The notes under the pieces were generated by a model that was not told the origin of the DNA, did not search any database, and was given only the letters and a program-made list of their open reading frames with translations. A program made the translations under genes and the position numbers. This document shows positions 38,198 to 48,497 of a DNA stretch of 64,000 bases, piece by piece (position 1 is the first letter of the stretch; the number at the start of each line of letters is the position of its first letter). Source of the stretch: Variibacter gotjawalensis (lineage in GTDB: Bacteria; Pseudomonadota; Alphaproteobacteria; Rhizobiales; Xanthobacteraceae); contig NZ_AP014946.1 of assembly GCF_002355335.1 (NCBI RefSeq), positions 697,501 to 761,500 of the forward strand. Direction: 5' to 3'.

Positions 38198-41100
38198 TCA
38201 CCACGAGTAGCGAACGACGCCCTTGCCGGCATACCGCGAGCTGACGTTAGAGAACTCGCCGTCGAACGTCGCGCCGGCCGACCAGCCGTTGTTGAACTTG
38301 AGTTCGATCGCCGCCGAGGCAAGTGCCGAGTCGGACGCTTGCGCCGCACCGCCGACCGTGAAGCCTGCACCCGGCAGGGTCACGAACGTCGCTGCAACGG
38401 AGCGATTGGGGTTGAAGTCATGCGCCCAGGCGAACCGGGTGCGCAACGTCAGCAAACCATTCTGCACGAGGAACGATTTGTCGGTCCGCAAGCCAAGCTC
38501 CGTCCGACTGTCGGTTGCGTTCTGGTTGCCATAGCTGAGCGCGAACGAAGACGCCCCCTGTTCCGCGTAGCCCGACACCGAGAACGTCGTGAACTGAGCC
38601 GCCGCATAAGGCGTGATCCCGATGCCGGCGAACGGCGACGCAACGCGATAGCCGCTCTCGATGCGTCCCGAGAATGCATTCGCGTCGAAGTTTGCGCTCA
38701 GACGATCGGCACCCGAAATCGCGACCGTGCGATCGGTCGTGATGTCTTGCCAACCGTAGGCAAGCGCCGCCGAAACGTAAGCCTGGCCTTCCTTATGCAG
38801 CACATAGGCGCCAGCTTGGAACAAGTCTGACCGACCAGTGCCGCTGTTGGCAACGGAGAAATTGGTGCCGCCGCCCGCCAGCGCGAAGCCCGCGATTGTA
38901 TTCGGACCGATCAAATAATCGGCGCCGATCGCCGTGCCGTAAATGCTGCCGCTGTTCGAGCTGCTGCCTTGGCCGATGCTGCCATCCGTCGATCGCGAGC
39001 CGCCGAAGCCCGCAACCCACACACTCCATTGCGGGTCGATGTTCGGAGAACGCAGCGGCGCCTTGTTGTAGATCTCGGCCGCCTTGCTGGCGCGAGATCC
39101 CTCCGCATACGATAACACAGGCGACGATGTTTCGTCGGCGCGTCCCGCGATGGCGCGATCCGTCATGACGCCGATGAACTGCCCCATCGCATCGACGGTC
39201 GTCGCGTGCGATCCGGTCGCCACTTCACCCGAAGCTTGCAAAAGATTCTTCGCGACATCGCCGTTAAAGATGGTGTTGAAACCGCCTGCGCTGGAGGCAT
39301 TTCCAGCATTGAACGCCCGGTCAATGCCCGCACCGACGGCGCGCTGATTGGCGCTAAGGCCGCCGATCTGGCCCAATCCAGACGTCAGCGTGAGCTGAAC
39401 ATCGTGCGCCGAATACGACAGCGCGCCGACGATGCCGACCGGCGTCGCCAGCGAGTTGAACGTGCCGTTCACATTGCCTGCCGACAGAATCGTGTAGGCC
39501 TGCTTGAACTTATAGTCGTTCGTCGCCGATGTGACCTTGGCGGATCCATCGAGTTTCGCGCTGCCCGTAACGTTCGTCGCGGACGCCGTCGTGGAGTTCA
39601 CTTCGACGCCGTATTGCGCGCCCGACTGGAACGTCAGGTTGCCCGCAATCTTCGTCGTGGCCGGAGCACCCGCTGCGCCGGGCGCGAGTGCGCCGCCATC
39701 CGCAATCGTTACGTTGCCGGCGATCGAGCCCGCACCCGCGAGCACGCCCGTATTCGCAACCGTGACGTTGGTCCACAGCTTATCGTTAGAATCGAGCGCA
39801 ATCGTGCCGGTGACATTCCGGAAGTATCCGGCCGCGTCATACAAATTGATACGCGTCCAGTAGCTCAGCGTGGTGCCGTAGAAGGCCGCGATCGCATTCG
39901 TCTCGGTGTTGACGATGATTTGGTTGATCGTGCCGGTCGAGAGATCACCGTAGAGTGGACCACCGACACTGCCGGCGAGCGCCTTTGCGGCGGGCGTGCT
40001 GCCGCCGTAGAGCGTCGCCAGAAGGATCGACGCATCACCCGTGCTGGCCGGAGCAGATTCGCGCGGAGCATCGTTGAACGAAAGCGTCGGCAACCCGTAG
40101 GTCAAGCGCGCTTGGAAGATCGCGCTGTTGGTCGATTCGGTCGTCGTGCCGGGATTGGTGACGGACGGCGCGTTCCGATACGTATCCGCCGAATACTGAT
40201 TGTACGGATTGGTCGCAGCGCAGTTCGCGACGGTGCCGCAAGAGGTTGCAGCCGCGGCCGTCTTCAATGTTGCCGTCAGCTGCGCCGCAGCAGCCTGGAA
40301 TTGTGTGTTCAGATTTTGCGGCGCCGCTCCCGTCGCCGCATTGGTCTGCAGATAGGCCGGGTCCGTCGCGTTCAGCAGCTTAGAAAGATCGTACGAAGAC
40401 AACGCGCGGCTCGCGATGATGTCGAGCGGGTAGTGAACGCCAAGGCCGTTTCGGCTGTATCCGTATTCCGAACCACGCAGCACCATCGATTGATAGAACT
40501 GCGGCGCCATCATCCCGATGAGGATTGAATCGACGTAGCCGTAAGTCGTATGGCCGCTCGGGAATGATGGATTGGAATTAAGGCCCGTCAGCGCGCTCGG
40601 ATCGAAGCCATTGATACGAGCGGGAACGACCTGCACGGGCCGTGAGTTCCCGTAAACGTTTTGATCTGGACCGGTATTCGAAACGCCATAAGCAGTATCG
40701 TAGACGCTAGTCGTTTTGTTCGGATAGCCGTTGACAGTTGGCAATGTGACGCCGTTCGGCGCGACTGCCGTTAAGGTTCCGTTGGTCGTCCCGTTCGCGA
40801 AGTAGTTCTTGGCAACGCCAAGATCGGTGGAGATGAAGTTGTACGCGTTGGTCAGAAAACTGACGACATTCGGGGCGGTTGCGCCATTCGGCTTAACGGC
40901 GTCCAGGAACGCCGGACCCAACTGACCAAGACCACCAATCGGCTGGACGGCGCTGATCGTGCCGGGAATGGTCGTGCCGGAAGTCGTCGTGGCGTTCTGA
41001 ATCGCCTGCGCCCGCATGGGGCCTGCGAGATTTGCGCCTGGGCCATACGAAGCGGACGTCCCATTGATCAGGGTGATCGCCGTCGAAGGGCCCCCGAAGA

Positions 41101-41350
41101 TCGTCTTGTCGCTGATGGCGACGGCCGCGACGCCCGGATGAGCTCCCGCGAAATTGTTCACCGCAACGGCGTTGTTCAGGTTAGCGGCGAGGGTCGATTG
41201 GCCGACGGCGGCCGCGTTGAGATTGAGGAACGGCGACAGCAGATTGAGAACGTTGACGTCCGCAATTGTCGTGTTCTGGGCAAGCGCCGGAGTGCCGGAC
41301 AACAGCAACGCAATAAGAGAGACGCCTGATAACGCATGACTTGTTCGCAT
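38198..41350 (-). CDS. Autotransporter with PAP2-type acid phosphatase passenger
   Basis: 1050 residues from ATG 41350 (an upstream TTG at 41392 would precede the signal). Residues 1-24 form a signal peptide (LLLSGTPALA). The passenger holds a PAP2 phosphatase: NSRP near 235-238, FPSGHTTYGY with PSGH at 264-267, and YSRNGLGVHYPLD at 298-310, matching SR-x5-H-x3-D. The first-motif Lys seems replaced by Gln (QNVYGNSRP). A middle region (about 560-680) resembles the beta-helix repeats of autotransporters. The last 280 residues are a beta-barrel starting PQWSVWVAGFGG and ending in aromatic W. The phosphatase would thus be displayed or released at the outer surface. Confidence 0.88.
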   Translation of the reverse strand: MRTSHALSGVSLIALLLSGTPALAQNTTIADVNVLNLLSPFLNLNAAAVGQSTLAANLNNAVAVNNFAGAHPGVAAVAISDKTIFGGPSTAITLINGTSASYGPGANLAGPMRAQAIQNATTTSGTTIPGTISAVQPIGGLGQLGPAFLDAVKPNGATAPNVVSFLTNAYNFISTDLGVAKNYFANGTTNGTLTAVAPNGVTLPTVNGYPNKTTSVYDTAYGVSNTGPDQNVYGNSRPVQVVPARINGFDPSALTGLNSNPSFPSGHTTYGYVDSILIGMMAPQFYQSMVLRGSEYGYSRNGLGVHYPLDIIASRALSSYDLSKLLNATDPAYLQTNAATGAAPQNLNTQFQAAAAQLTATLKTAAAATSCGTVANCAATNPYNQYSADTYRNAPSVTNPGTTTESTNSAIFQARLTYGLPTLSFNDAPRESAPASTGDASILLATLYGGSTPAAKALAGSVGGPLYGDLSTGTINQIIVNTETNAIAAFYGTTLSYWTRINLYDAAGYFRNVTGTIALDSNDKLWTNVTVANTGVLAGAGSIAGNVTIADGGALAPGAAGAPATTKIAGNLTFQSGAQYGVEVNSTTASATNVTGSAKLDGSAKVTSATNDYKFKQAYTILSAGNVNGTFNSLATPVGIVGALSYSAHDVQLTLTSGLGQIGGLSANQRAVGAGIDRAFNAGNASSAGGFNTIFNGDVAKNLLQASGEVATGSHATTVDAMGQFIGVMTDRAIAGRADETSSPVLSYAEGSRASKAAEIYNKAPLRSPNIDPQWSVWVAGFGGSRSTDGSIGQGSSSNSGSIYGTAIGADYLIGPNTIAGFALAGGGTNFSVANSGTGRSDLFQAGAYVLHKEGQAYVSAALAYGWQDITTDRTVAISGADRLSANFDANAFSGRIESGYRVASPFAGIGITPYAAAQFTTFSVSGYAEQGASSFALSYGNQNATDSRTELGLRTDKSFLVQNGLLTLRTRFAWAHDFNPNRSVAATFVTLPGAGFTVGGAAQASDSALASAAIELKFNNGWSAGATFDGEFSNVSSRYAGKGVVRYSW

Positions 41351-41679
41351 AAATCGCCTGTAGAAAAATTGTTTAATTAATGGGCGGACCAAAACACTCG
41401 ACGCGTGACACGCGGATGGATTTCGTATGACACAGCGATGACACGGGTCTCCTGCGCTCGGTGCGCGCCATTTCGGCCACAGTGGTCGCGCGCGGCCGCA
41501 ACGAGGCCGATGATGCGCTCTCCGCCGAATCTGTCCGCCTGCGTAACGTCTTGAAAAAAGCCGCAGAATGCTTAGCTATTGCGAGCATCCTCGCGCCGAC
41601 AAATAAGCGTCACGAAGGGGTTGCCTTTCGGTTTCGCGCCTTCTACAAGCGCGCATCCTTCAAGCAATGTTGGATTTGG
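41351..41679. other. Intergenic region between autotransporter and tRNA-fMet
   Basis: 329 bases without a supported gene. It must hold the promoter of the autotransporter on the minus strand and of the tRNA on the plus strand. It is AT-richer close to the autotransporter start (AATTGTTTAATTAA at 41368-41381). Open frames here have no ribosome site and no recognisable residues. Confidence 0.5.
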
Positions 41680-41756
<77 letters not shown>

Positions 41757-41766
41757 ACACAAAAAA

Positions 41767-41792
41767 GCCCGGCCTCTGGCCGGGTTTTTTTG
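41767..41792 (+). terminator. Intrinsic terminator of tRNA-fMet
   Basis: CCCGGCC-tct-GGCCGGG followed by TTTTTTT, 11 bases after the tRNA end. Preceded by AAAAAA, so it could also stop minus-strand transcription. Confidence 0.92.
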
Positions 41793-41949
41793 TGTTCGTA
41801 GATGACGCTCGGATTTTGAGCCTTGCAGGGGCCTGAAGAGGCGTAGCCGACGCTGCGGGACAGAAACTACAAATCCTATCAGTGCTGAGCGCGCGACCGC
41901 CATTCGCCTACCCGCAGTGCACTTTGCCGCGCCATCCTGCCTCACTGCG

Positions 41950-42451
41950 GCACAGCCTCGCGCGCAGTGACGAGGAGCTTGAGCCGGATCACAAAACGGT
42001 GTTTCTTTTTGCCGCTCGAGGCGAAGGAAAAAGCTTTTACGAGCACCTCTTTCCTGGAAAAGAACAGGTGGGTTTCGTCGCTATGCGTACGAACACCTCG
42101 GCCGCTTACGCGTGGACGATTGCGAAGGGAGCTGGCGTTGGCTGGCTCCCGACCTACGCGAGGGCTTGCGGGGCGCGTGTCGTCCCGCTCGATCTCGACA
42201 TGCGTTTGAAGCTCGGCATCTGGCTCGTTCATCACCCGAGTGCAAGCCGTGTCGCGCGCGTCCGCCACACCATCGAGTGGATTGCCGATCGCTGCGGTCC
42301 GAAACGATATCCTTGGCTTCGCGGTGAGTTCATTCATCCGAACGATTTTGACGACCGCTATACTGGCCCGCCTCTCCTGAATCTTTTCGAAGGGTTCGTT
42401 GGTTTTGGTACGGAGTCCAATGAACCTCGCGAATGGGGAGCAAGAGTATGA
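41950..42451 (+). pseudogene. 3' remnant of a LysR family regulator
   Basis: From about 41960 the frame encodes the end of a LysR ligand-binding domain: QVGFVAMRTNTSAAYAWTIAKGAGVGWLPTYA, then IWLVHHPSASRVARVRHTIEW and PWLRGEFIHPND, a C-terminal stretch I recall from intact LysR proteins. The winged helix and the first half of the ligand domain are absent; the upstream frame is short and unrelated. The remnant lies 200 bases from the tRNA. It may have been cut off by a past deletion or by loss of an element at the tRNA. Confidence 0.65.
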
Positions 42452-42849
42452 GTAACGAAGCGCGGCAACCGAATGCGACCGACGTGAATGTCGGGCATCG
42501 CGTCCGAATGCGGCGGCTCGAACTGAGCATGTCGCAAGGCAAGCTCGCAGAAATTCTCGGCCTGACCTTCCAGCAAATTCAGAAATACGAGAAGGGCGCC
42601 AACCGCATTTCGTCCTCGCGCCTCGACGAGATCGCGAAAGCGCTCTCGGTGCCGGTGGCCTTCTTCTTTCCGGAAAGCGCGCATTCGTCGGCCGAGGCCA
42701 TGCAGGTGCAGGAGCTGCTCTCGACTGCGAATTCGTTGCGCCTGCAGCGCGCTTTCGCGGCGATCCAGGATCCCGACGTCAAGCGATCGCTTCTGATCCT
42801 TGCCGAGACTCTGGCGAGCCAGGCGAATCCGAGCTTGGAGCCCAGCTGA
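42448..42849 (+). CDS. XRE family transcriptional regulator
   Basis: 133 residues from ATG 42448 (GGAG 8 bases upstream; an ATG at 42433 lacks one). The HTH_3 domain at residues 18-72 reads GHRVRMRRLELSMSQGKLAEILGLTFQQIQKYEKGANRISSSRL, close to many Rhizobiales regulators of this size. The C-terminal half (EAMQVQELLSTANSLRLQRAF) is helical. Its target is unknown. The stop TGA abuts the convergent MFS stop within TGATCA. Confidence 0.9.
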   Translation: MSNEARQPNATDVNVGHRVRMRRLELSMSQGKLAEILGLTFQQIQKYEKGANRISSSRLDEIAKALSVPVAFFFPESAHSSAEAMQVQELLSTANSLRLQRAFAAIQDPDVKRSLLILAETLASQANPSLEPS

Positions 42850-44286
42850 TCAATCGACGGCCGACAGCGGCCGCGACACATCTTCCAACGACCGCCGCTC
42901 AGCCGCGATCGTCCATCGCCACGCGATCGCGGCTGCGGTCAGCATCAGGGTCGCGCCGAACAGGTAGCCGCCGAACACGGTCATGCGCGAGCCGGTCTCG
43001 ATCAACGCACCGAAGACCAGCGGCCCCGCAACGCCGCCGATGCCGGTGCCGATCGCATAGAAGATCGCAATCGCGAGCGCGCGCAGTTCGAGCGGAAACG
43101 TCTCGCTCACCGTGAGGTAAGCGGAGCTCGCGGCAGCCGAGGCGAAGAAGAAGATCACCGTCCAGGCGATCGTCTGCGTCTGCGCCGTCAGCATGCCTTG
43201 CGAGAACATCCACCCAACAATCGCAAGCAGAATTCCGGACGTCGCATACGTGAACGCGATCATGATGCGGCGGCCGAGCGTATCGAACAGGCGGCCGAGG
43301 ATCAGTGGGCCAAGGAAATTGCCGAGCGCGAACGGCAGAATGTACCAGCCGATATTCTGCGACGGCACCTTGTAAAAGTCGGTCAGCACCAGCGCGTATG
43401 TGAAGAAGATCGCGTTGTAGAAAAACGCTTGCGCGGTCATCAACGACAAACCGACCAGCGCGCGCACGCGCAGCGGCCCCGTCATCGCGGCGAAGATTTC
43501 GTCGAACGGTGTCGAATGCCGCGCGCGGATTTTGATGCGCGGCGCAGGCGTGTCCGGCACGACATGACCCTGCGCGCGAAACTTATCCTCGATGTCGCGA
43601 ACGATCGCTTCCGCTTCCGCAACGCGCCCGTGCGTCATCAACCAGCGCGGACTTTCCGGTAGCCAAAGCCGCATCAGGAAAATCACCAAAGCCAGCATCG
43701 CGCCGATCAGAAATGCCGCGCGCCAACCGTACTCGGGATCGATGTGCACGGGATCGAGCAGGTAGATCGCGCCGAATGCACCGATAGCCGCGCCGATCCA
43801 GAAGCTGCCGTTGATCGCGAGATCGGTCCACCCCCGCACGCGCGCCGGGATGAGCTCCTGAATCGTCGAATTGATCGCCGCATACTCGCCGCCGATGCCG
43901 GCGCCCGTGAAAAACCGGCAGAGCGCGAACGTCCAGAGATTCCAGGTGAACGCTGTGGCGGCTGTCGCAACGAGATAAACCGCAAGCGTGATGAAGAAGA
44001 GTTTCTTGCGCCCGAGCCGGTCCGTCAGCCAGCCGAAGTAAAGCGCACCGATCACGGCGCCGGAGAGATACGCCGCGCCCGCGATACCGACATCGGTGTT
44101 GGAAAATTGCAGAACTTTGCTCTGCTTCAGCGCACCCGCGACAGTGCCGGCGAGCGTGACTTCAAGTCCATCGAGGATCCATGTGATCCCAAGCGCGACG
44201 ACGACGAGCGTATGAAAGCGCCCCCACGGCAAGCGATCGAGCCGCGCCGGAATATCCGTTTCGACGATTTCGGACGTGGGGGCCAC
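42850..44286 (-). CDS. MFS transporter, sugar/metabolite porter type
   Basis: 478 residues from GTG, with AGGGAG 6 bases before it. Twelve membrane segments are expected. The loop 2-3 signature GWLTDRLGRKKLFF and the later GRLFDTLGRRIMI mark the two halves of the fold; RFFTGAGIGGEYAAINSTIQELIPARVRG is typical of the metabolite:proton symporter branch. A large cytosolic loop lies between segments 6 and 7. Substrate unknown. It ends directly against the XRE gene. Confidence 0.88.
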   Translation of the reverse strand: MAPTSEIVETDIPARLDRLPWGRFHTLVVVALGITWILDGLEVTLAGTVAGALKQSKVLQFSNTDVGIAGAAYLSGAVIGALYFGWLTDRLGRKKLFFITLAVYLVATAATAFTWNLWTFALCRFFTGAGIGGEYAAINSTIQELIPARVRGWTDLAINGSFWIGAAIGAFGAIYLLDPVHIDPEYGWRAAFLIGAMLALVIFLMRLWLPESPRWLMTHGRVAEAEAIVRDIEDKFRAQGHVVPDTPAPRIKIRARHSTPFDEIFAAMTGPLRVRALVGLSLMTAQAFFYNAIFFTYALVLTDFYKVPSQNIGWYILPFALGNFLGPLILGRLFDTLGRRIMIAFTYATSGILLAIVGWMFSQGMLTAQTQTIAWTVIFFFASAAASSAYLTVSETFPLELRALAIAIFYAIGTGIGGVAGPLVFGALIETGSRMTVFGGYLFGATLMLTAAAIAWRWTIAAERRSLEDVSRPLSAVD

Positions 44287-44334
44287 GCGTTTCTCCCTGA
44301 AGAGAGAAACGCCGTTGCGTCCTTAAAGTTGCGC

Positions 44335-45282
44335 TTAAGCCGCGTCCTTGCCCTCGACGGCAGGCATCCGGCCGATCTGCTCGATGTCGAACGGCGTCGT
44401 CTGATAGAGTTCGTTGATCCAGTTGCCGAACAGCAGATGGGCATGGCTGCGCCAGCGGTTTTCCGGCGGGCGCGTCGGGTCGTCCTTCGGAAAATAGTTC
44501 GCCGGCAGTGCGATCTCCTTGCCGCCCGCGACATCGCGGAAATATTCGTCGGCCAGCGACGTCGTGTCGTATTCGATGTGATTGAACATTTGCAGCGACC
44601 GATGCTTCGGATCGTCGAGCAGGCACAAACCGGCTTCGTCCGACTCCATCAGAACCTTCAGCCCGCTGCCGGACGGAATGTCCGTGCGGCGCACTTCGGT
44701 CCAGCGCGACACCGGGATCGAGAAGTCGTCCGAGAAGCCGCGCAGATAATGCGAGGCCGGCGCGAGATTTCGATGGCGATAGACGCCGAACGCTTTGCCC
44801 GGGAGCAGATACTTCGGCATGCCGTGGAAATGATGCACGGCCGCCTGCGCGCCCCAGCAGATATTGAAGCTCGAATGCACGTTCGTCTGCGTCCAGTCGA
44901 ACACTTGGCACAGCTCGTCCCAATACGTGACGTCTTCGAACGGTATCGTCTCGACAGGCGCACCCGTCACGATGAAGCCGTCGAACTTCTCCGAGCGCAG
45001 ATCCTGGAAGTCGCGATAGAACGAGATGATGTGATCGCTCGGCGTATTGCGCGCGACGTGATGCGTCATCTTCACGAGCGTCAGCTCGACCTGCAGCGGC
45101 GTCGAGCCGAGAAGCCGCGCAATCTGCGTCTCGGTCTTGATCTTGTTCGGCATGAGATTGAGCAGGCCGATCCGCATCGGGCGGATATCCTGCCGCACCG
45201 CATGCGCCTCGCTCATCACCATCACGCCCTCGGACGCGAGGGTCTGGCGGGCAGGAAGATCGTCCGGAATCTTGATCGGCAT
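44335..45282 (-). CDS. metA: Homoserine O-acyltransferase MetA
   Basis: 315 residues from the ATG giving [13 protein letters not shown], the usual family start; an ATG 15 bases upstream is possible. The catalytic triad is Cys in [10 protein letters not shown], His in FNHIEYD and Glu in ADEYFRD. It acylates homoserine with succinyl- or acetyl-CoA in methionine synthesis; the MetA family cannot be assigned to one donor by eye. A SAM-II riboswitch and a terminator lie in the leader, so SAM should shut it off. Confidence 0.94.
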   Translation of the reverse strand: MPIKIPDDLPARQTLASEGVMVMSEAHAVRQDIRPMRIGLLNLMPNKIKTETQIARLLGSTPLQVELTLVKMTHHVARNTPSDHIISFYRDFQDLRSEKFDGFIVTGAPVETIPFEDVTYWDELCQVFDWTQTNVHSSFNICWGAQAAVHHFHGMPKYLLPGKAFGVYRHRNLAPASHYLRGFSDDFSIPVSRWTEVRRTDIPSGSGLKVLMESDEAGLCLLDDPKHRSLQMFNHIEYDTTSLADEYFRDVAGGKEIALPANYFPKDDPTRPPENRWRSHAHLLFGNWINELYQTTPFDIEQIGRMPAVEGKDAA

Positions 45283-45323
45283 CGGCTCACGCAACATGTC
45301 TAGGCGCTTGCGATGCGGGCAAC

Positions 45324-45353
45324 AAAAAACCCGGCAACGTCAGCGCCGGGTTT
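45324..45353 (-). terminator. Intrinsic terminator in the metA leader
   Basis: On the minus strand AAACCCGGC-gctgacgtt-GCCGGGTTT is followed by TTTG, a strong terminator between the SAM-II aptamer and the metA start. Its position implies transcriptional attenuation by SAM. Confidence 0.85.
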
Positions 45354-45367
45354 GAACTTAACCCCGG

Positions 45368-45426
45368 CCTGTTTAGCGAGTTGTTTAACGTGGCTGCAAG
45401 CCGGCCGGCTCAAATGACCACGAAGT
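45368..45426 (-). promoter_or_regulatory. SAM-II riboswitch (metA motif)
   Basis: Minus strand shows P1 arms CGTGG and CCACG (45422-45418 and 45393-45389) around TCATTTGAGC and a CGGCTTGCAG segment, then TTAAACAA and CGCTAAAC, the conserved blocks of the alphaproteobacterial SAM-II aptamer and its pseudoknot. It controls metA. Confidence 0.88.
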
Positions 45427-45559
45427 GACATATTACGTAGAGCCGACCGGCCAAATCGTCAAGCAGAACCAGCCGCCATCGTCCGCACCGACGGTAATTT
45501 AGAACCGTTTGATTTTGCCGGCCGCTGCCCCTAATCAGGGGCGCAGCATCGAGTATGTC

Positions 45560-46384
45560 ATGACCAAAAAGCCGCCCGCCCTCAGTGACCTGCGCCGCGA
45601 GATCGATCGGATCGACGAGGCCATGCACCGCCTGTTGATGGAGCGCGGCGACATCATCGACACCTTGATCAAGGTCAAGAACACGCAAGAGAGCGGCTCG
45701 GCGTTCCGGCCGGCCCGTGAGGCCGACATGATGCGCCGCCTCGTCGAGCGCCATAAAGGCATTCTCCCGCTCGACACCGCCGAGAGCATTTGGCGGACCA
45801 TCATTTCGACCTTCACCTTCGTACAGGCGCCCTTCTCGGTGCATGCCGACATGACGCCGGGCGACGCCGCAATGCGCGATTCCGCCCGCTTCCACTTCGG
45901 TTTCACGGCGCCATTGGTGACGCATATCGGCGCGGCGGGCGCCGTCGCGGCCGTCAACGCGTCGAAAGGCGATATCGGCCTCGTCCCGGCTACCAGCGCG
46001 TCCGGTGCGTGGTGGCAGATGCTTGAGGCCGCCGACGCGCCGAAGATCATCGCGCGCCTCCCCTTCGTCGAACGCGCCGACCATCCGGCCGGCCTGCCGG
46101 TCTTCGCGATCTCGCATCCGGCCGAGGACGCGATCGTGCGGGACGTGACGGTCTGGAGCGTCCGCGTCTCCGGCTGGACGGCAGCCACCGGCGGTGCGCT
46201 CGGCCCGCTCGCCGAGGTTGTAGCCGTGCCGGACAAGACACTTGATGGCGCCGCCCTGCTCGTTTCGGTCGCGGGCGATTTCGAGCACGTCGCTTCGGCG
46301 CTCAAGAAAGCCGGCGTCACGGTGCGCTCGCACACTCTCGTCGGCAGCCACGCGACCCGCTATACGGTCGATGCCCGCGCTTGA
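45560..46384 (+). CDS. Chorismate mutase with prephenate-dehydratase-like tail
   Basis: 274 residues. Residues 1-90 form an AroQ-type chorismate mutase: [19 protein letters not shown], Lys in IKVKN and the later ESIWRTIIS helix. It converts chorismate to prephenate. Residues 95-274 look like a degenerate dehydratase domain ([16 protein letters not shown]) with an ACT-like end ([19 protein letters not shown]), but the TRF motif of active dehydratases is missing. The active dehydratase is the separate pheA at 15.5 kb. Likely start ATG 45560. The gene leads an operon with hisC and tyrosine dehydrogenase. Confidence 0.88.
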   Translation: MTKKPPALSDLRREIDRIDEAMHRLLMERGDIIDTLIKVKNTQESGSAFRPAREADMMRRLVERHKGILPLDTAESIWRTIISTFTFVQAPFSVHADMTPGDAAMRDSARFHFGFTAPLVTHIGAAGAVAAVNASKGDIGLVPATSASGAWWQMLEAADAPKIIARLPFVERADHPAGLPVFAISHPAEDAIVRDVTVWSVRVSGWTAATGGALGPLAEVVAVPDKTLDGAALLVSVAGDFEHVASALKKAGVTVRSHTLVGSHATRYTVDARA

Positions 46385-46410
46385 GAGCGCCGGGTTCTCA
46401 GGAGTCGAAA

Positions 46411-47526
46411 ATGTCTACCGCATCGCGTCCCGAACCGCGTCCCGGCGTGCTCAAGATCAACGCCTACGTGCCCGGCAAGTCGAGCGCCCCCGGCGTCGAC
46501 AAGATTTTCAAGCTGTCGTCGAATGAGACGCCGCTCGGCGCGAGCCCGCATGCCATCGAAGCTTACCGCGCTCTCGCGAGCGATCTGCAGGATTACCCGG
46601 ACGGGTCGTCGACGAAGCTGCGCGAGGCCATCGGCAAGGCTTACGGTCTCGACCCATCGCGCATCATTTGCGGCGCGGGTTCGGACGAACTTCTGAACCT
46701 CATTGCGCACGGCTATATCGGACCGGGCGACGAGGCGATCCACACAACGCACGGCTTCCTAGTCTACCCGATCGTCACGCTCGGCAGCGGCGGCACGCCC
46801 GTCGTTGCGGCAGAGAAGAATTTCACAGCCGACGTCGACGCGATCCTCAAATGCGTCACGCCGAAGACGCGCGTCGTCTTCCTCGCCAACCCCAACAACC
46901 CGACCGGCACTTACGTGTCGTTCGACGAGGTGAAGCGTCTGCACGCAGCGCTGCCGAAAAACGTGCTGCTCGTGCTCGACGCGGCTTACGCCGAATATGT
47001 TCGCCGCAACGATTACGAATCCGGCATCGAGCTCGTCGCGACGAGCGAGAATGTCGTGATGTGCCGCACCTTCTCGAAGATTTACGGCCTCGCGGCTTTG
47101 CGTCTCGGCTGGATGTACGGTCCGGCGCACATCGTCGACGCGCTCAACCGCATCCGCGGCCCGTTCAACGTCGGCGCACCGGCCATCGCGGCCGGCGCCG
47201 CGGCGATCGCTGACACGGCGCACGTTCAGAAATCGATCGAACACAACGAGAAGTGGCTCGCGTATCTCACCGACGAACTGACGAAGCTGGGACTCAAGGT
47301 CACGCCGAGCGTCGGCAACTTCGTGCTGATCCACTTCTCGGAGCAAGCCGGCAAGACCGCGAAGGACGCCGACGCGTATCTGACCAAGCAGGGCATCATC
47401 ACGCGCCAGGTTGCTGCTTATCATTTGCCGAACGCGCTGCGCTGCTCGGTCGGCACCGAGGAAGCGAACCGTTTGGTCGTCAAACATCTCGGCGCATTTC
47501 TCGCCGGCAAAGCGAACGCCGCGTGA
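46411..47526 (+). CDS. hisC: Histidinol-phosphate/aromatic aminotransferase
   Basis: 371 residues from ATG 46411; AGGAG precedes by 8 bases. PLP-dependent fold type I: PLP Lys in [14 protein letters not shown], plus [11 protein letters not shown] and [11 protein letters not shown]. HisC aminates imidazole-acetol phosphate in histidine synthesis, and many paralogues also aminate phenylpyruvate or prephenate. Location between chorismate mutase and tyrosine dehydrogenase suggests an aromatic role here. Its stop overlaps the next start as GTGA. Confidence 0.92.
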   Translation: MSTASRPEPRPGVLKINAYVPGKSSAPGVDKIFKLSSNETPLGASPHAIEAYRALASDLQDYPDGSSTKLREAIGKAYGLDPSRIICGAGSDELLNLIAHGYIGPGDEAIHTTHGFLVYPIVTLGSGGTPVVAAEKNFTADVDAILKCVTPKTRVVFLANPNNPTGTYVSFDEVKRLHAALPKNVLLVLDAAYAEYVRRNDYESGIELVATSENVVMCRTFSKIYGLAALRLGWMYGPAHIVDALNRIRGPFNVGAPAIAAGAAAIADTAHVQKSIEHNEKWLAYLTDELTKLGLKVTPSVGNFVLIHFSEQAGKTAKDADAYLTKQGIITRQVAAYHLPNALRCSVGTEEANRLVVKHLGAFLAGKANAA

Positions 47527-48494
47527 CCATACAGAAGCCCATCTACAACCGGCTTGCGCTAATCGGCACCGGACTGATCGGCGGCTCGATCGCGCGAGCG
47601 GCGCGCGCGAGCGGCGCCGTGAAGTCGATCGTTGCGACAGCGCGCTCGCCGGAGACGCGCCGCCGCGTTGCGGAACTCGGCTTCGCGGATCAAGTCGTCG
47701 AGACCAACATCGCCGCCGTTGAAGGCGCTGATCTCGTTATCGTCTCAATCCCGGTTGGCGCATGTGGACCGGTCGCGGCCGAGATCGGGCCGTATCTCGC
47801 GCAAGGCGCGACTGTGTCGGACGTCGGCTCCGTTAAAAAGTCCGTGCTCGACGATATGGCGCCGCACCTGCCGCCGCACGTGCATTTCGTTCCGGCGCAC
47901 CCGGTCGCCGGCACAGAAAATTCAGGGCCGGACGCTGGCTTCGCTGAACTCTTCGTCAATCGTTGGTGCATTCTCACGCCGCCCGAAGACGCCGACGCGA
48001 AAGCCGTCGAGAGGCTGGCCGATTTCTGGACCGCACTCGGCGCTAACGTCGAGACCATGACGGCAAGTCATCACGATTTGGTACTCGCGATCACCAGCCA
48101 TCTGCCGCATCTCATTGCCTACACGATCGTCGGCACAGCCAATGAACTCGGCGAAGTCACCGAGTCCGAAGTGCTGAAATTCTCCGCCGGCGGCTTCCGC
48201 GATTTCACTCGCATAGCGGCATCCGACCCGACCATGTGGCGCGACATCTTCCTCACCAACAAGAATGCGGTGCTGGAGATGCTCGGCGAGTTCCAGGAGG
48301 ATCTCTCGCAGCTGACGCGCGCGATCCGCCGCGGCGACGGCGAAGCGCTGTTCGATCACTTTACGCGCACGCGCGCGATCCGCCGCGGCATTCTGCAGAT
48401 CGGTCAGGATTCGGCGGCACCCGATTTCGGCCGCGCACACGGACCGCTGCCCACGGCACCGATCCCAGCGCCGTATTCTTCAGACGCGGATTGA
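47523..48494 (+). CDS. Prephenate/arogenate dehydrogenase
   Basis: 323 residues from a GTG that overlaps the hisC stop by four bases (GTGA). N-terminal NAD-binding [17 protein letters not shown]. The dehydrogenase core has [13 protein letters not shown] and the catalytic [14 protein letters not shown] with His, followed by [12 protein letters not shown]. It oxidises prephenate or arogenate on the way to tyrosine. No ACT domain is attached. Cotranscribed with chorismate mutase and hisC. Confidence 0.93.
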   Translation: MTIQKPIYNRLALIGTGLIGGSIARAARASGAVKSIVATARSPETRRRVAELGFADQVVETNIAAVEGADLVIVSIPVGACGPVAAEIGPYLAQGATVSDVGSVKKSVLDDMAPHLPPHVHFVPAHPVAGTENSGPDAGFAELFVNRWCILTPPEDADAKAVERLADFWTALGANVETMTASHHDLVLAITSHLPHLIAYTIVGTANELGEVTESEVLKFSAGGFRDFTRIAASDPTMWRDIFLTNKNAVLEMLGEFQEDLSQLTRAIRRGDGEALFDHFTRTRAIRRGILQIGQDSAAPDFGRAHGPLPTAPIPAPYSSDAD

Positions 48495-48497
48495 TCG

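Noticed and set aside
39206-40528. Plus-strand frame of 440 codons
   Set aside because: Antisense to the autotransporter; Arg-rich shadow.
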